Assembly (NCBI GenBank): GCA_964617355.1
Contig: CAZTXP010000156.1
Span: forward strand, 1 to 14,063
Direction of reading: 5' to 3'
Length of the DNA stretch: 14,063 nt
Origin: CAZTDU01 sp964617355
GTDB lineage: Bacteria; Pseudomonadota; Gammaproteobacteria; Burkholderiales; SG8-39
Below the pieces are notes generated by a model. The model was not told the origin of the DNA and searched no databases. It worked only from the letters and a program-made list of their open reading frames with translations. This document shows, piece by piece, positions 5,589 through 12,508 of this stretch. Made by a program: the position numbers and the translations under genes. How positions within the stretch are numbered: the first letter of the stretch is position 1; each line of letters begins with the position of its first letter.

Positions 5589-6599
5589 TCAAGCACGCAG
5601 CCAGGAGAGCGCGTCGCCGATCGCCTCGCGCTCGCCGGCGGCAGCGGCGTCGTAGCCAGGAAGTCGCGAGATCGCGCCGGCGAAGGCCTTGCCGCGCAAC
5701 ACCTCGCGCATCGCGAGGAAACCGGCGCCGCGTAGCGTCGCGCGCGTCGCGGCGAGGAAGTAGCGCTCGGTGGACAGCGGCACGAAGCCGAGCCGGTAGC
5801 GCGCTGCGGCGGCGCGCAGCCCGAAGGCGGCGTCGGCGCGTTCCTCGGCGACCTCCGCGGCGGCGAGCAGGTCGGCGTTCGATTCGCTGCGGCCCGAGTG
5901 CGCCGGGCGGCTGGCGAAGCGAACGCCCGGTCGCGCGAGGTCGTGCACGCCCTTGATGCGGGAGCCGGGGCGCACGATCAGTCCCTGCTCGCGGGTCACG
6001 AAGTGCACCAGCTGGTGCTTGTTCGGGTCGAGCCAGCGCCCGAGCGCGGCCGCGGCGGCGGCCGCGCGGGGCAGGGCGTCGGCGACGTGGAAGCCGGCGA
6101 GGTCGCAGTCGCCGCGCGCCAGCGCCGCGAGGCTGTCGTCCGCGCCGTGGAAGCCGATCTCGAGGTCGAGCCGCGGTTCGCAGAGGCGTGCGAGTTCGCC
6201 GAGCGCGAGGTCCTGGCTGGCGCGCAACCGCACGCGTGGGCGCTTCGGCAGCGCCTCGGCGAGGATGCCGCGCAGTTCGTCCTGCAGGCGTTCCAGCGCG
6301 GGCGCCAGTACGGTGCGCACGTGCGCCTCGGCATCGAGTACCCGGCGCCCGAGCGCGGTGAGGCGCGCGCCACGACCGCGCGACATGTCGACGAGCGGGC
6401 CGCCGAGCGCGGTCGCGCCCTGGCCGAGCAGGCCCCACGCGTGCCGGTACGACATGCCCGCCGCGTCGGCGGCGACGCGCAGCGACGGCGCGCGTTCCAG
6501 TTGCCCGAGGAGGCGCACCAGCGTGCGGCCCTGCTCGCGCGGCAGGCCCTCGGCCTCGAGCCACGTGGCGTCCAGCGACAACGGCGGCGACTTATGCAA
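5589..6599 (-). CDS. ModE-type HTH regulator with periplasmic-binding-protein-like sensor domain
   Basis: About 336 residues. The N-terminal part (about 8-105) is a winged helix of the ModE/LysR kind: LVRLLGQLERAPSLRVAADAAGMSYRHAWGLL, where AADAAGMSYRHAW is the helix-turn-helix. The C-terminal part (about 115-330) is a type-2 PBP-like domain (RVRLRASQDLALGELARL, DLEIGFHGADDSLAALARGDCDLAGFHV, LIVRPGSRIKG, FVPLSTERYFLA) that should bind a small anion. Such proteins are annotated as molybdate- or tungstate-responsive regulators. It is divergent from the tupBCA operon, so it probably controls it and itself. No ATG fits: I chose TTG 6599, with TTG 6581 as the alternative, because the conserved sequence begins only at LSLDATWLEAEG and stretches upstream are promoter. 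Product type is firm; the exact start is not. Confidence 0.82.
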   Translation of the reverse strand: MHKSPPLSLDATWLEAEGLPREQGRTLVRLLGQLERAPSLRVAADAAGMSYRHAWGLLGQGATALGGPLVDMSRGRGARLTALGRRVLDAEAHVRTVLAPALERLQDELRGILAEALPKRPRVRLRASQDLALGELARLCEPRLDLEIGFHGADDSLAALARGDCDLAGFHVADALPRAAAAAAALGRWLDPNKHQLVHFVTREQGLIVRPGSRIKGVHDLARPGVRFASRPAHSGRSESNADLLAAAEVAEERADAAFGLRAAAARYRLGFVPLSTERYFLAATRATLRGAGFLAMREVLRGKAFAGAISRLPGYDAAAAGEREAIGDALSWLRA

Positions 6600-6675
6600 G
6601 CGGATGCCTATGGAATGCCCTGCAAGGGTCCGATTATAGTCTGGCGTGAACCTTGTTATGCACGAAGAAGCATAA
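6592..6675. promoter_or_regulatory. divergent regulator/tupB control region with TTATGC inverted repeat
   Basis: TTATGC (6656-6661) and GCATAA (6670-6675) form a perfect inverted repeat with an 8-base spacer, ending right at the GTG start of tupB. A third TTATGC lies at 6592-6597, at the start of the regulator gene. These AT-rich words stand out in a GC-rich window. They look like operator half-sites for the divergent ModE/PBP-type regulator, which is inference. Confidence 0.5.
6633..6640. promoter_or_regulatory. overlapping divergent -10 elements
   Basis: ATTATA (6633-6638) reads TATAAT on the minus strand, a perfect -10 for the regulator gene with a start expected near 6626. On the plus strand TATAGT (6635-6640) could serve tupB, with a start near 6647. 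Neither has a convincing -35 hexamer, as expected of an activated or weak promoter. On the minus strand the -35 position falls on the TTATGC arm at 6656-6661. Confidence 0.4.
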
Positions 6676-7380
6676 GTGGACGGCATCCTGCAGGCGCTCG
6701 GCGGGGCCGCGAGGCTGATCGCCTCCGGCGATCGCGTGCTCGGCAGCATCGTCCTGTTGAGCCTCGAGGTCAGCCTTTCCGCGGTCGCGCTGGCGACGCT
6801 GTTCGCGCTCCCGCTCGGCGCGGCGCTCGCGGTCGGCCGCTTCCCGGGCCGCAAGGCGATCGTGGTCATGCTGAACGCGCTGATGGGCCTGCCGCCGGTG
6901 GTCGCGGGGCTCGTCGTGTACCTGATGCTGTCGCGCGCCGGCCCGCTCGGCAGCCTGGGGCTTCTCTTCACGCCGCCGGCAATGGTTGTCGCGCAGGCGA
7001 TCCTCGTGCTGCCGATCATCGCGGCGCTCTGCAGGCAGGCGGTCGAGGATGCGTGGATCGAGTACGAGGAGCAGTTGCGTTCGCTCGGGGCGCACGGATT
7101 GCGCGCCGCGCTGACGCTCGTCTGGGACATCCGCTTCTCGCTCGTCACCGCGATCCTCGCCGGCCTCGGGCGCGCGTCGGCCGAGGTCGGCGCGGTGATG
7201 ATCGTCGGCGGCAACATCGACGGCGTGACGCGCGTGATGACCACGACCATCGCCCTCGAGACCTCGAAGGGCGACCTGCCGCTCGCGCTGTCGCTCGGCC
7301 TCGTGCTGATCGCCCTGGTGCTCGCGATCAACGCGGTCGCGTTCTGGGTGAAGGAAGCCGCGGAGCGCCGCCATGGCTGA
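6676..7380 (+). CDS. tupB: tungstate-type ABC transporter, permease
   Basis: 234 residues with about five to six hydrophobic helices. It forms the membrane channel of a TupABC-type oxyanion importer. LLSLEVSLSAVALATLFALPLGAALAVGRF opens the transport domain. The EAA-type loop that contacts the ATPase is EYEEQLRSLGAHGLRAAL, at about 129-146, followed by GRASAEVGAVMIVGGNI and TTTIALETSKGDLPLAL, both typical of TupB and close relatives. The start is GTG 6676, with only a weak AAGAAG purine stretch upstream that lies inside the TTATGC operator-like repeat. The end overlaps tupC by 8 bases. Tungstate rather than molybdate is assigned from similarity of the whole operon to TupABC; substrate choice cannot be proved by reading. 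Confidence 0.9.
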   Translation: MDGILQALGGAARLIASGDRVLGSIVLLSLEVSLSAVALATLFALPLGAALAVGRFPGRKAIVVMLNALMGLPPVVAGLVVYLMLSRAGPLGSLGLLFTPPAMVVAQAILVLPIIAALCRQAVEDAWIEYEEQLRSLGAHGLRAALTLVWDIRFSLVTAILAGLGRASAEVGAVMIVGGNIDGVTRVMTTTIALETSKGDLPLALSLGLVLIALVLAINAVAFWVKEAAERRHG

Positions 7381-8101
7381 GGCGCCGCGCAGCATCCTGC
7401 CGCTCGCGCTCGAGGACCTGCGCTTCGAGGCCGGCGGGCGCGAGATCCTGAAGGGCATCTCGGCGCGGCTCGAGGCCGGGCCGGCGACGATCATCGTCGG
7501 CGCGAACGGCGCCGGGAAGAGCGTGCTGATGCGCCTGATGCACGGCCTCGTCGCGCCCAGCGGCGGGCGCATCTCGTGGCAGGACACCGACCCCGAGCGC
7601 CTGCGCCGCCGGCAGGCGATGGTGTTCCAGCGCCCGGTGATGCTGCGCCGCTCGGCGATCGCCAACATCACCTACGCGCTCGAGCTTGCCGGGGTGCGGC
7701 GCGCGGAGCGCGAGCCGCTCGCGCGCGAGGCGCTCGAGAGCGTCGGGCTGGCGCACCTCGCGAACCGGCCCGCAAGGGTGCTCTCGGGCGGAGAGCAGCA
7801 GCGGCTGGCGCTCGCGCGCGCCTGGGCGCTGCATCCCGAGGTCCTGTTCCTCGACGAACCGACGGCCAGCCTCGACCCGGGCGCGACACGCGAGATCGAG
7901 CGCGTGATCCGGGCGTTCGACGCGGCCGGCACCAAGATCGTTATGGCGACGCACAACCTCGGGCAGGCGCGACGCCTCGGCGACGAGGTGCTGTTCGTGC
8001 ACGAGGGGCGCGTACTGGAGCACTCGCCGATCGACCGTTTCTTCGCAACGCCCGCGACCCCGGAGGCCGCGGCGTTCATCAAGGGGGAATTGCCTTGGTA
8101 G
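7373..8101 (+). CDS. tupC: tungstate-type ABC transporter, ATP-binding subunit
   Basis: 242 residues. It energises import with ATP and pairs with TupB. All ATPase motifs are intact: Walker A GANGAGKS (43-50), Q-loop VFQRPVML (Gln86), signature LSGGEQQR (137-144), Walker B VLFLDEP (157-163), D-loop SLD and switch His194 in ATHN. It lacks the extra C-terminal TOBE domain found in ModC, which fits TupC. The ATG at 7373 lies inside the tupB end (stop 7378-7380), an 8-base overlap that implies coupled translation. Its own stop overlaps the TTG start of tupA. Confidence 0.93.
   Translation: MAEAPRSILPLALEDLRFEAGGREILKGISARLEAGPATIIVGANGAGKSVLMRLMHGLVAPSGGRISWQDTDPERLRRRQAMVFQRPVMLRRSAIANITYALELAGVRRAEREPLAREALESVGLAHLANRPARVLSGGEQQRLALARAWALHPEVLFLDEPTASLDPGATREIERVIRAFDAAGTKIVMATHNLGQARRLGDEVLFVHEGRVLEHSPIDRFFATPATPEAAAFIKGELPW
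8083..8088 (+). promoter_or_regulatory. ribosome binding site deciding the tupA TTG start
   Basis: GGGGGA inside the last codons of tupC, six bases before TTG 8095. No ATG or GTG gives a signal peptide here, so this site decides the start. Confidence 0.6.
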
Positions 8102-8910
8102 CGATCCGCAGCCTCGCCGCCATCCTGTTGTCGCTCACGCTGCCCGCGGCCGCACAGGCGCAGAAGTTCATCACCGTCGCCTCGACCACGTCGACCGAGC
8201 AGTCCGGGCTCTTCAAGCACCTGCTGCCGCTTTTCGAGAAGAAGACCGGCATCCAGGTGCGCGTGGTGGCGCTGGGCACCGGGCAGGCGCTCGACATGGG
8301 CAGGCGCGGCGACGCCGACGTGGTGTTCGTGCACGCAAAGGAACTCGAGGAGAGGTTCCACGCCGACGGCTTCGGCCTGCAGCGCCACGAGGTGATGTAC
8401 AACGACTTCGTGGTCGTGGGACCGAAGTCGGATCCGGCGAAGGTCAACGGGACGAAGGACATCGTCGCCGCGCTGCAGAAGATCAAGGCCGCCGCTGCGC
8501 CCTTCGCCTCCCGCGGCGACAAGAGCGGCACGCACTTCGCGGAGCTGCAGCTCTGGAAGGCTGCGGGCGTGGATCTCGAGCGGGACAAGGGCCCGTGGTA
8601 TCGCGAGACCGGCTCCGGCATGGGTCCGACGCTGAACACCGCCTCGGGCATGAACGCGTACGCGCTGGCCGACCGCGGCACGTGGCTGTCGTTCAGGAAC
8701 CGCGGGGAACTCGCGATCGTGGTCGAAGGCGACCAACGCCTCTTCAACCAGTACGGCGTGATGCTGGTGAACCCGATCCGGCACCCGCACGTGAAGAAGG
8801 ACATGGGCCAGGCATTCGTCGACTGGCTGGTGTCCGCCGAGGGGCAGAAGGCGATCGCGGACTACCGGATCGGTGGCGAGCAACTCTTCTTCCCGAACGC
8901 GCGGCGGTAG
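8095..8910 (+). CDS. tupA: tungstate-type ABC transporter, substrate-binding protein
   Basis: 271 residues from TTG 8095. Periplasmic receptor that hands tungstate (or a similar oxyanion) to TupBC. The signal peptide is residues 1-22 (SLAAILLSLTLPAAAQA), cleaved before QKFITVA. The mature protein starts with the ligand-binding signature ASTTSTEQSGLF, then VRVVALGTGQALDMGRRGDADVVFVHA, NDFVVVGPKSDP, FASRGDKSGTHFAE, WYRETGSGMGPTLN and a C-terminal QLFFPN, all characteristic of the TupA family and unlike ModA. The frame is open far upstream in tupC, but only this TTG yields a signal peptide and has a good ribosome site. The receptor gene comes last in the transporter set. Confidence 0.9.
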   Translation: MVAIRSLAAILLSLTLPAAAQAQKFITVASTTSTEQSGLFKHLLPLFEKKTGIQVRVVALGTGQALDMGRRGDADVVFVHAKELEERFHADGFGLQRHEVMYNDFVVVGPKSDPAKVNGTKDIVAALQKIKAAAAPFASRGDKSGTHFAELQLWKAAGVDLERDKGPWYRETGSGMGPTLNTASGMNAYALADRGTWLSFRNRGELAIVVEGDQRLFNQYGVMLVNPIRHPHVKKDMGQAFVDWLVSAEGQKAIADYRIGGEQLFFPNARR

Positions 8911-8920
8911 GATCCGGGGA

Positions 8921-9268
8921 ATGAAGCGCTATCCGGGGCTGACGCTGCGCATCCTCGCCGACGGCAAGGCCGCGATCGGCCCCGGGAAGGCGCGCCTCCT
9001 CGAGGCGATCGCGCAGACCGGCTCCATCTCCGCGGCGGCCCGCGAGATGGGGATGTCGTATCGGCGGGCCTGGCTGCTCGTGGAGGAGGTCAACGCGAGC
9101 TTCGCAGAGCCACTCGTGGTCGCCGCGGCGGGCGGCAAGCGCGGCGGAGGGGCGGAAGTGACCGCCGCGGGCCTCGAGATCGTCCGCCGCTTCCTCGAGA
9201 TGGAATCGAAGGCCTCGACCGCGATCGCGGCGGACCTGCGCCGGTTCGAAAAGCTGCTGCGTCGCTAG
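8921..9268 (+). CDS. short ModE-like winged-helix regulator (DNA-binding domain only)
   Basis: 115 residues. Matches the N-terminal DNA-binding domain of ModE: IGPGKARLLEAIAQTGSISAAAREMGMSYRRAWLLVEEVN (about 19-58), with the helix-turn-helix SISAAAREMGMSYRRAW, then the wing PLVVAAAGGKRGGGAEVT and a dimer helix to the end. The two C-terminal TOBE (molybdate-binding) domains of E. coli ModE (262 residues) are missing, and the stop follows directly, so this is a short family form and not a visible truncation. How it would sense metal is unclear. It lies 10 bases after tupA and should be co-transcribed. A ModE-like operator at 9312-9335, just past its end, is its natural candidate target. Confidence 0.88.
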   Translation: MKRYPGLTLRILADGKAAIGPGKARLLEAIAQTGSISAAAREMGMSYRRAWLLVEEVNASFAEPLVVAAAGGKRGGGAEVTAAGLEIVRRFLEMESKASTAIAADLRRFEKLLRR

Positions 9269-9275
9269 GCCCGGG

Positions 9276-9295
9276 GGGGCGGGCGATCGCGCCCC
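9276..9295 (+). terminator. GC-rich hairpin after the ModE-like gene (weak terminator candidate)
   Basis: GGGGCG (9276-9281) pairs with CGCCCC (9290-9295) around an 8-base loop, 7 bases after the stop. No T-run follows. It would separate the tup-regulator transcript from the operator and Moco operon downstream. Confidence 0.3.
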
Positions 9296-9311
9296 TGAGG
9301 GACCGTCGTTG

Positions 9312-9335
9312 CGTTATATTCAAGCGAATATAGCG
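9312..9335. promoter_or_regulatory. ModE-type operator upstream of the TauE/Moco operon
   Basis: CGTTATATTC (9312-9321) and GAATATAGCG (9326-9335) form an inverted repeat with 9 of 10 bases matching and a 4-base centre. Read as outer halves CGTTATATT and AATATAGCG around 6 bases, it fits the published ModE pattern CGNTATAT-spacer-ATATANCG. It is the most AT-rich word in the region. It ends 9 bases before the ATG of the permease gene, and TATATT at 9315-9320 within it could be a -10 element, so binding would block transcription. Operator identity is strong by pattern; the binding protein is inferred. Confidence 0.72.
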
Positions 9336-9344
9336 AATGACCGC

Positions 9345-10094
9345 ATGACCCTCGACCCATCATGGATGCTGCTCACCGCCGGCATGGCGCTGGCGGCGTT
9401 CGTCTACGCGTCGGTCGGGCATGGGGGCGCGTCGGCCTACCTCGCCGCGATGGCGCTCGCCGGCATTGCGTCCGTCGAGATGCGTCCCGCGGCGCTGGCG
9501 CTGAACGTGCTCGTCTCGGCCATGGCGACGGTGAAGTTCTGGCGCGCCGGCCACTTCCGCTGGCGGCTCTTCTGGCCGTTCGCGGCGACCTCGATCCCGC
9601 TCGCCTACGTCGGCGGCGCGCTGACGCTGCCGGGAACCGCCTACAAGGTGCTGGTCGGGCTGGTGTTGCTGTACGCCGGCGTGCAACTCTGGCGCAGCGG
9701 ACGCGGCGGCGAGGAACTGCGCGAAGTGCGCGAAGTGCCGCTCTTGCGGGCGATGCCGGCGGGCGCGGCGCTGGGCCTGCTCTCCGGGCTCACGGGGGTG
9801 GGCGGCGGCATCTTCCTCAGTCCGCTGCTGCTGATGCTCGGCTGGGCGGGGACCAAGCAGACCTCGGCGGTCGCGGCGCCGTTCATCCTGGTCAACTCGC
9901 TGTCCGCGCTCGCCGCGGGCGTGTTCGCGAAGGGTTTCGCCTTCCCCGGCTGGCTGCCGCTGCTCGCGGCCGCGGTCCTGGTCGGCGGCTGGTTCGGGGC
10001 GGAATACGGGTCGCGCCGCTTCGCGAACCCGGTCGTGCGGCGATTCCTGGGCGTCGTGCTGCTCGTCGCGGGCGGCAAGATGGTGCTCGTCTAG
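9345..10094 (+). CDS. TauE/SafE family membrane permease
   Basis: 249 residues with about eight hydrophobic helices. TauE/SafE proteins move sulfite, sulfoacetate or other small anions; the substrate here is unknown. The two homologous halves are visible: VYASVGHGGASAYLAAMALAG (about 18-38) and LLSGLTGVGGGIFLSPLLLML, with KQTSAVAAPFILVNSLSALAA in the second half. Start choice: ATG 9345 leaves the ModE-type operator outside the gene and starts just before the first helix, but has a poor ribosome site. TTG 9309 has GAGGGA six bases upstream and would put the operator inside codons 2-9. It is 11 bases upstream of mobB and heads the cofactor operon, so an oxyanion or sulfur role tied to cofactor synthesis is a fair inference. 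Confidence 0.87.
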   Translation: MTLDPSWMLLTAGMALAAFVYASVGHGGASAYLAAMALAGIASVEMRPAALALNVLVSAMATVKFWRAGHFRWRLFWPFAATSIPLAYVGGALTLPGTAYKVLVGLVLLYAGVQLWRSGRGGEELREVREVPLLRAMPAGAALGLLSGLTGVGGGIFLSPLLLMLGWAGTKQTSAVAAPFILVNSLSALAAGVFAKGFAFPGWLPLLAAAVLVGGWFGAEYGSRRFANPVVRRFLGVVLLVAGGKMVLV

Positions 10095-10105
10095 AATTTC
10101 GAACC

Positions 10106-10600
10106 ATGAAGACCATCGGATTCGCCGGCTGGTCCGGCAGCGGCAAGACGACGCTGATCGAGAAGCTGATCCCGCGCTTCGTCGCGAAGGGGCTGAAGGT
10201 GTCGCTGATCAAGCACGCGCACCACACCTTCGATGTCGACCAGGAGGGCAAGGACTCTTATCGCCACCGCCACGCCGGCGCCACCGAGGTGCTGGTCACG
10301 TCGTCGCGGCGCTGGGTGCTGATGCACGAGCTGCGCGGCGAGCGCGAGCCGACCTTCGAGGAGCAGGTGCGGCACTTCTCGCCCTGCGACCTGCTGATCG
10401 TCGAGGGCTTCAAGTTCGCGCGCATCCCGAAGGTCGAGGTCTGGCGCGCGCAGACCGGCGAGCCGCTGCTGCACCCGAAGGATCCGGACATCGTCGCCGT
10501 CGCCACCGACTCGAAGGTCGACACGGCGCTCCCCGTGCTCGACCTGAACGACCCGGACGCGATCTCGGCGTTCGTGCTGAAGCACGTGGGGATCGCATGA
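10106..10600 (+). CDS. mobB: molybdopterin-guanine dinucleotide biosynthesis protein MobB
   Basis: 164 residues. A GTP-binding P-loop protein that assists MobA in attaching GMP to molybdopterin, giving the guanine dinucleotide cofactor used by formate dehydrogenases. The P-loop is GWSGSGKTT (8-16). IKHAHHTFDVDQEGKDSYRHRHAGA (about 37-60) and DLLIVEGFK (about 97-106) are MobB hallmarks. The length is normal for the family. It starts 11 bases after the permease gene and ends in an ATGA overlap with moeA. mobA is not in the window. Confidence 0.95.
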   Translation: MKTIGFAGWSGSGKTTLIEKLIPRFVAKGLKVSLIKHAHHTFDVDQEGKDSYRHRHAGATEVLVTSSRRWVLMHELRGEREPTFEEQVRHFSPCDLLIVEGFKFARIPKVEVWRAQTGEPLLHPKDPDIVAVATDSKVDTALPVLDLNDPDAISAFVLKHVGIA

Positions 10601-11802
10601 ACAAGGGGCTGCTGTCGGTCGACGAGGCGCTCGCGCAACTGCTCGCGGGCGCGCGGCCGGTGACCGAGGTCGAGGACGTGCCGACGATGGACGCGCACGG
10701 CCGCGTGCTCGCGCGCGCGCAGGTCTCGACCATGGACGTGCCGCCGATGGACAACAGCGCGATGGACGGCTACGCGGTGCGCCGCGCCGACGTGCCCGCG
10801 CCGGGCACGAAGCTGCGCGTCGCGCAGCGCGTGATGGCCGGTTCGGTGGGCACGGCGCTCGCCACGGGCACCGCGGCGCGCATCTTCACCGGCGCGCCGA
10901 TCCCCGACGGCACCGACGCGATCGTGATGCAGGAGCAGGCCGCGGCAGAGGGCGACGCGGTCACGATCAATGTCGTGCCGGCGAAGGACGAGTGGATCCG
11001 CCGCCGTGGCTTCGACGTTCGCGCCGGCGCCGAGATCCTCGCTGCCGGCCGCCGGCTGCAGCCGCAGGACACCGGCCTCGCGGCCTCGGTCGGCATCAAG
11101 GCCCTTCCGGTGGCCCGGCGCGTGCGGCTCGGCCTCTTTTTCACCGGCGACGAGCTCGTCATGCCCGGCGACCCGTTGCCGCCGGGCCGGATCTACAACT
11201 CGAACCGCTTCACGCTGGTGGCGCTCGCGCGCGCGCTCGACTGCGAGGTGCGCGACTACGGCATCGTGCCGGATTCGCTCGAGGCGACGCGCGACGTGCT
11301 GCGCCGCGCGGCGGCCGAGTGCGACGTGATCGTCACCTCGGGCGGCGTGTCGGTCGGCGACGCGGACTTCGTGAAGCCCGCGGTCGAGGCCGAGGGGCAG
11401 CTGCTGATGTGGCGGATCGCGATGAAGCCCGGTCGCCCGCTCGCCTTCGGCCGGGTGAAGGACGCGGCCTTCATCGGCCTGCCCGGCAACCCGGTGTCGA
11501 GCTTCGTCACGTTCCTGGTCTTCGTGCGGCCGTTCATCCGGCGCACCCAGGGCGTGTCCGACGTCGCGCCGCGCACGATCCTGGCGCGCGCGGACTTCGA
11601 CTGGCCCCAGCCGGACGCGCGGCGCGAGTTCCTGCGCGCGCGCTGGAACGCGCAGGGCGGGCTCGACCTCTACCCGACCCAGGATTCGGCGGTGATGACC
11701 TCCACCGCGTGGGCCGACGGCCTCGTCGACAACCCGGCGAAGCACGCGATCGCGAAAGGCGACACCGTGAGCTTCCTGCCGTACGCGGAGCTGCTGCGAT
11801 GA
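10597..11802 (+). CDS. moeA: molybdopterin molybdenumtransferase MoeA
   Basis: 401 residues, the usual length. It inserts Mo (or W) into adenylated molybdopterin to form the active cofactor. Signature stretches in order: PPMDNSAMDGYAV (49-61), GTAARIFTGAPIPDGTDAIVMQE (91-113), FFTGDELVMPGDPLPPGRIYNSN (181-203), TSGGVSVGDADFVK (247-260), AMKPGRPLAFG (275-285) and GLPGNPVSSF (294-303). The conserved acidic residues of the active site (in DGYAV and GDELV) are present. Overlaps of 4 bases at both ends (with mobB and moaD) show a tightly coupled operon. Confidence 0.97.
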   Translation: MNKGLLSVDEALAQLLAGARPVTEVEDVPTMDAHGRVLARAQVSTMDVPPMDNSAMDGYAVRRADVPAPGTKLRVAQRVMAGSVGTALATGTAARIFTGAPIPDGTDAIVMQEQAAAEGDAVTINVVPAKDEWIRRRGFDVRAGAEILAAGRRLQPQDTGLAASVGIKALPVARRVRLGLFFTGDELVMPGDPLPPGRIYNSNRFTLVALARALDCEVRDYGIVPDSLEATRDVLRRAAAECDVIVTSGGVSVGDADFVKPAVEAEGQLLMWRIAMKPGRPLAFGRVKDAAFIGLPGNPVSSFVTFLVFVRPFIRRTQGVSDVAPRTILARADFDWPQPDARREFLRARWNAQGGLDLYPTQDSAVMTSTAWADGLVDNPAKHAIAKGDTVSFLPYAELLR

Positions 11803-12056
11803 AGGTGCGCGTGCTCTACTTCGCCAGCCTGCGCGAGCAGGTCGGGCGCTCGAAGGAGGAGCTGGAGCTGCCGGGCGATGCGTCCACGGTCGGCGCGCTG
11901 CGCGCGCTGCTGCAGGCGCGCGGCGGCGCGTGGGCGACGGCGCTCGCCGAGGGCAAGCTGCTGCGCATGGCGGTGAACATGGACATGGTGCAGGCCGACG
12001 CGGCGATCAAGGCGGGCGACGAAGTCGCGTTCTTCCCGCCGGTGACGGGCGGCTGA
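11799..12056 (+). CDS. moaD: molybdopterin synthase small subunit MoaD
   Basis: 85 residues with a ubiquitin-like fold. Its C-terminal Gly-Gly (84-85, in FPPVTGG) is activated by adenylation and thiolation, then donates sulfur to precursor Z in the MoaD-MoaE complex. MKVRVLYFASLREQVG at the start and GDEVAFFPPVTGG at the end are typical. It overlaps moeA by 4 bases (ATGA) and moaE by one base (TGATG). Confidence 0.96.
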   Translation: MKVRVLYFASLREQVGRSKEELELPGDASTVGALRALLQARGGAWATALAEGKLLRMAVNMDMVQADAAIKAGDEVAFFPPVTGG

Positions 12057-12508
12057 TGAAGGTCGTCGTCCAGGAAGCGGACTTCGACGCCGGCGCCGAG
12101 GCGCGCGCGCTGTCGAAGGCGAACCCGAAGGTCGGCGCGGTCGCCACCTTCGTGGGGCTGGTGCGCGACAACAACGAAGGCTCCGGCGTCGCCACCATGA
12201 CGCTGGAGCACTACCCGGGCATGACCGAGCAGTCGATCGCGAAGATCATCGACGAGGCGAAGGGCCGCTGGGAGGTGCTCGACTGCACCGTGATCCATCG
12301 CGTCGGCGAACTTCGGCCGACCGACCAGATCGTGCTCGTCTGCGTGGCGAGCGGGCATCGCGGCGACGCCTTCGCGGCCTGCGAGTTCATCATGGACTAC
12401 CTGAAGACGCGCGCGCCGTTCTGGAAGAAGGAAGCGACGCCGCAGGGCGCGCGCTGGGTCGAGGCGCGCGCCAGCGACGACGCGGCCGCGGAGCGCTGGA
12501 CGAAATGA
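12056..12508 (+). CDS. moaE: molybdopterin synthase large subunit MoaE
   Basis: 150 residues. Catalytic subunit that builds the dithiolene of molybdopterin using sulfur from MoaD. Visible motifs: GAVATFVGLVRDNNEG (27-42), LEHYPGM (50-56), VIHRVGEL (79-86), VASGHRGDAFAACEFIMDYLKTRAPFWKKE (97-126). Lys117 and Lys124 correspond by position in the motif to the catalytic lysines of E. coli MoaE. The start shares one base with the moaD stop; the end overlaps crcB by 4 bases. Confidence 0.97.
   Translation: MKVVVQEADFDAGAEARALSKANPKVGAVATFVGLVRDNNEGSGVATMTLEHYPGMTEQSIAKIIDEAKGRWEVLDCTVIHRVGELRPTDQIVLVCVASGHRGDAFAACEFIMDYLKTRAPFWKKEATPQGARWVEARASDDAAAERWTK

Noticed and set aside
8095..9268. Assignment of the ABC transporter as molybdate ModABC
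   Set aside because: The receptor has the STTST and GSGMGPTLN style of TupA, the ATPase lacks the ModC TOBE domain, and the order and permease match TupB. Molybdate as a secondary substrate remains possible.
9269..9311. Moco riboswitch or strong intrinsic terminator between the ModE-like gene and the permease gene
   Set aside because: The gap is too short for a Moco RNA, and the GC hairpin there has no T-run. It is kept only as a weak hairpin candidate.
12380..12505. Fluoride riboswitch before crcB
   Set aside because: The upstream sequence is coding for the conserved end of MoaE and I could not see the conserved riboswitch core. crcB starts by overlap with moaE.
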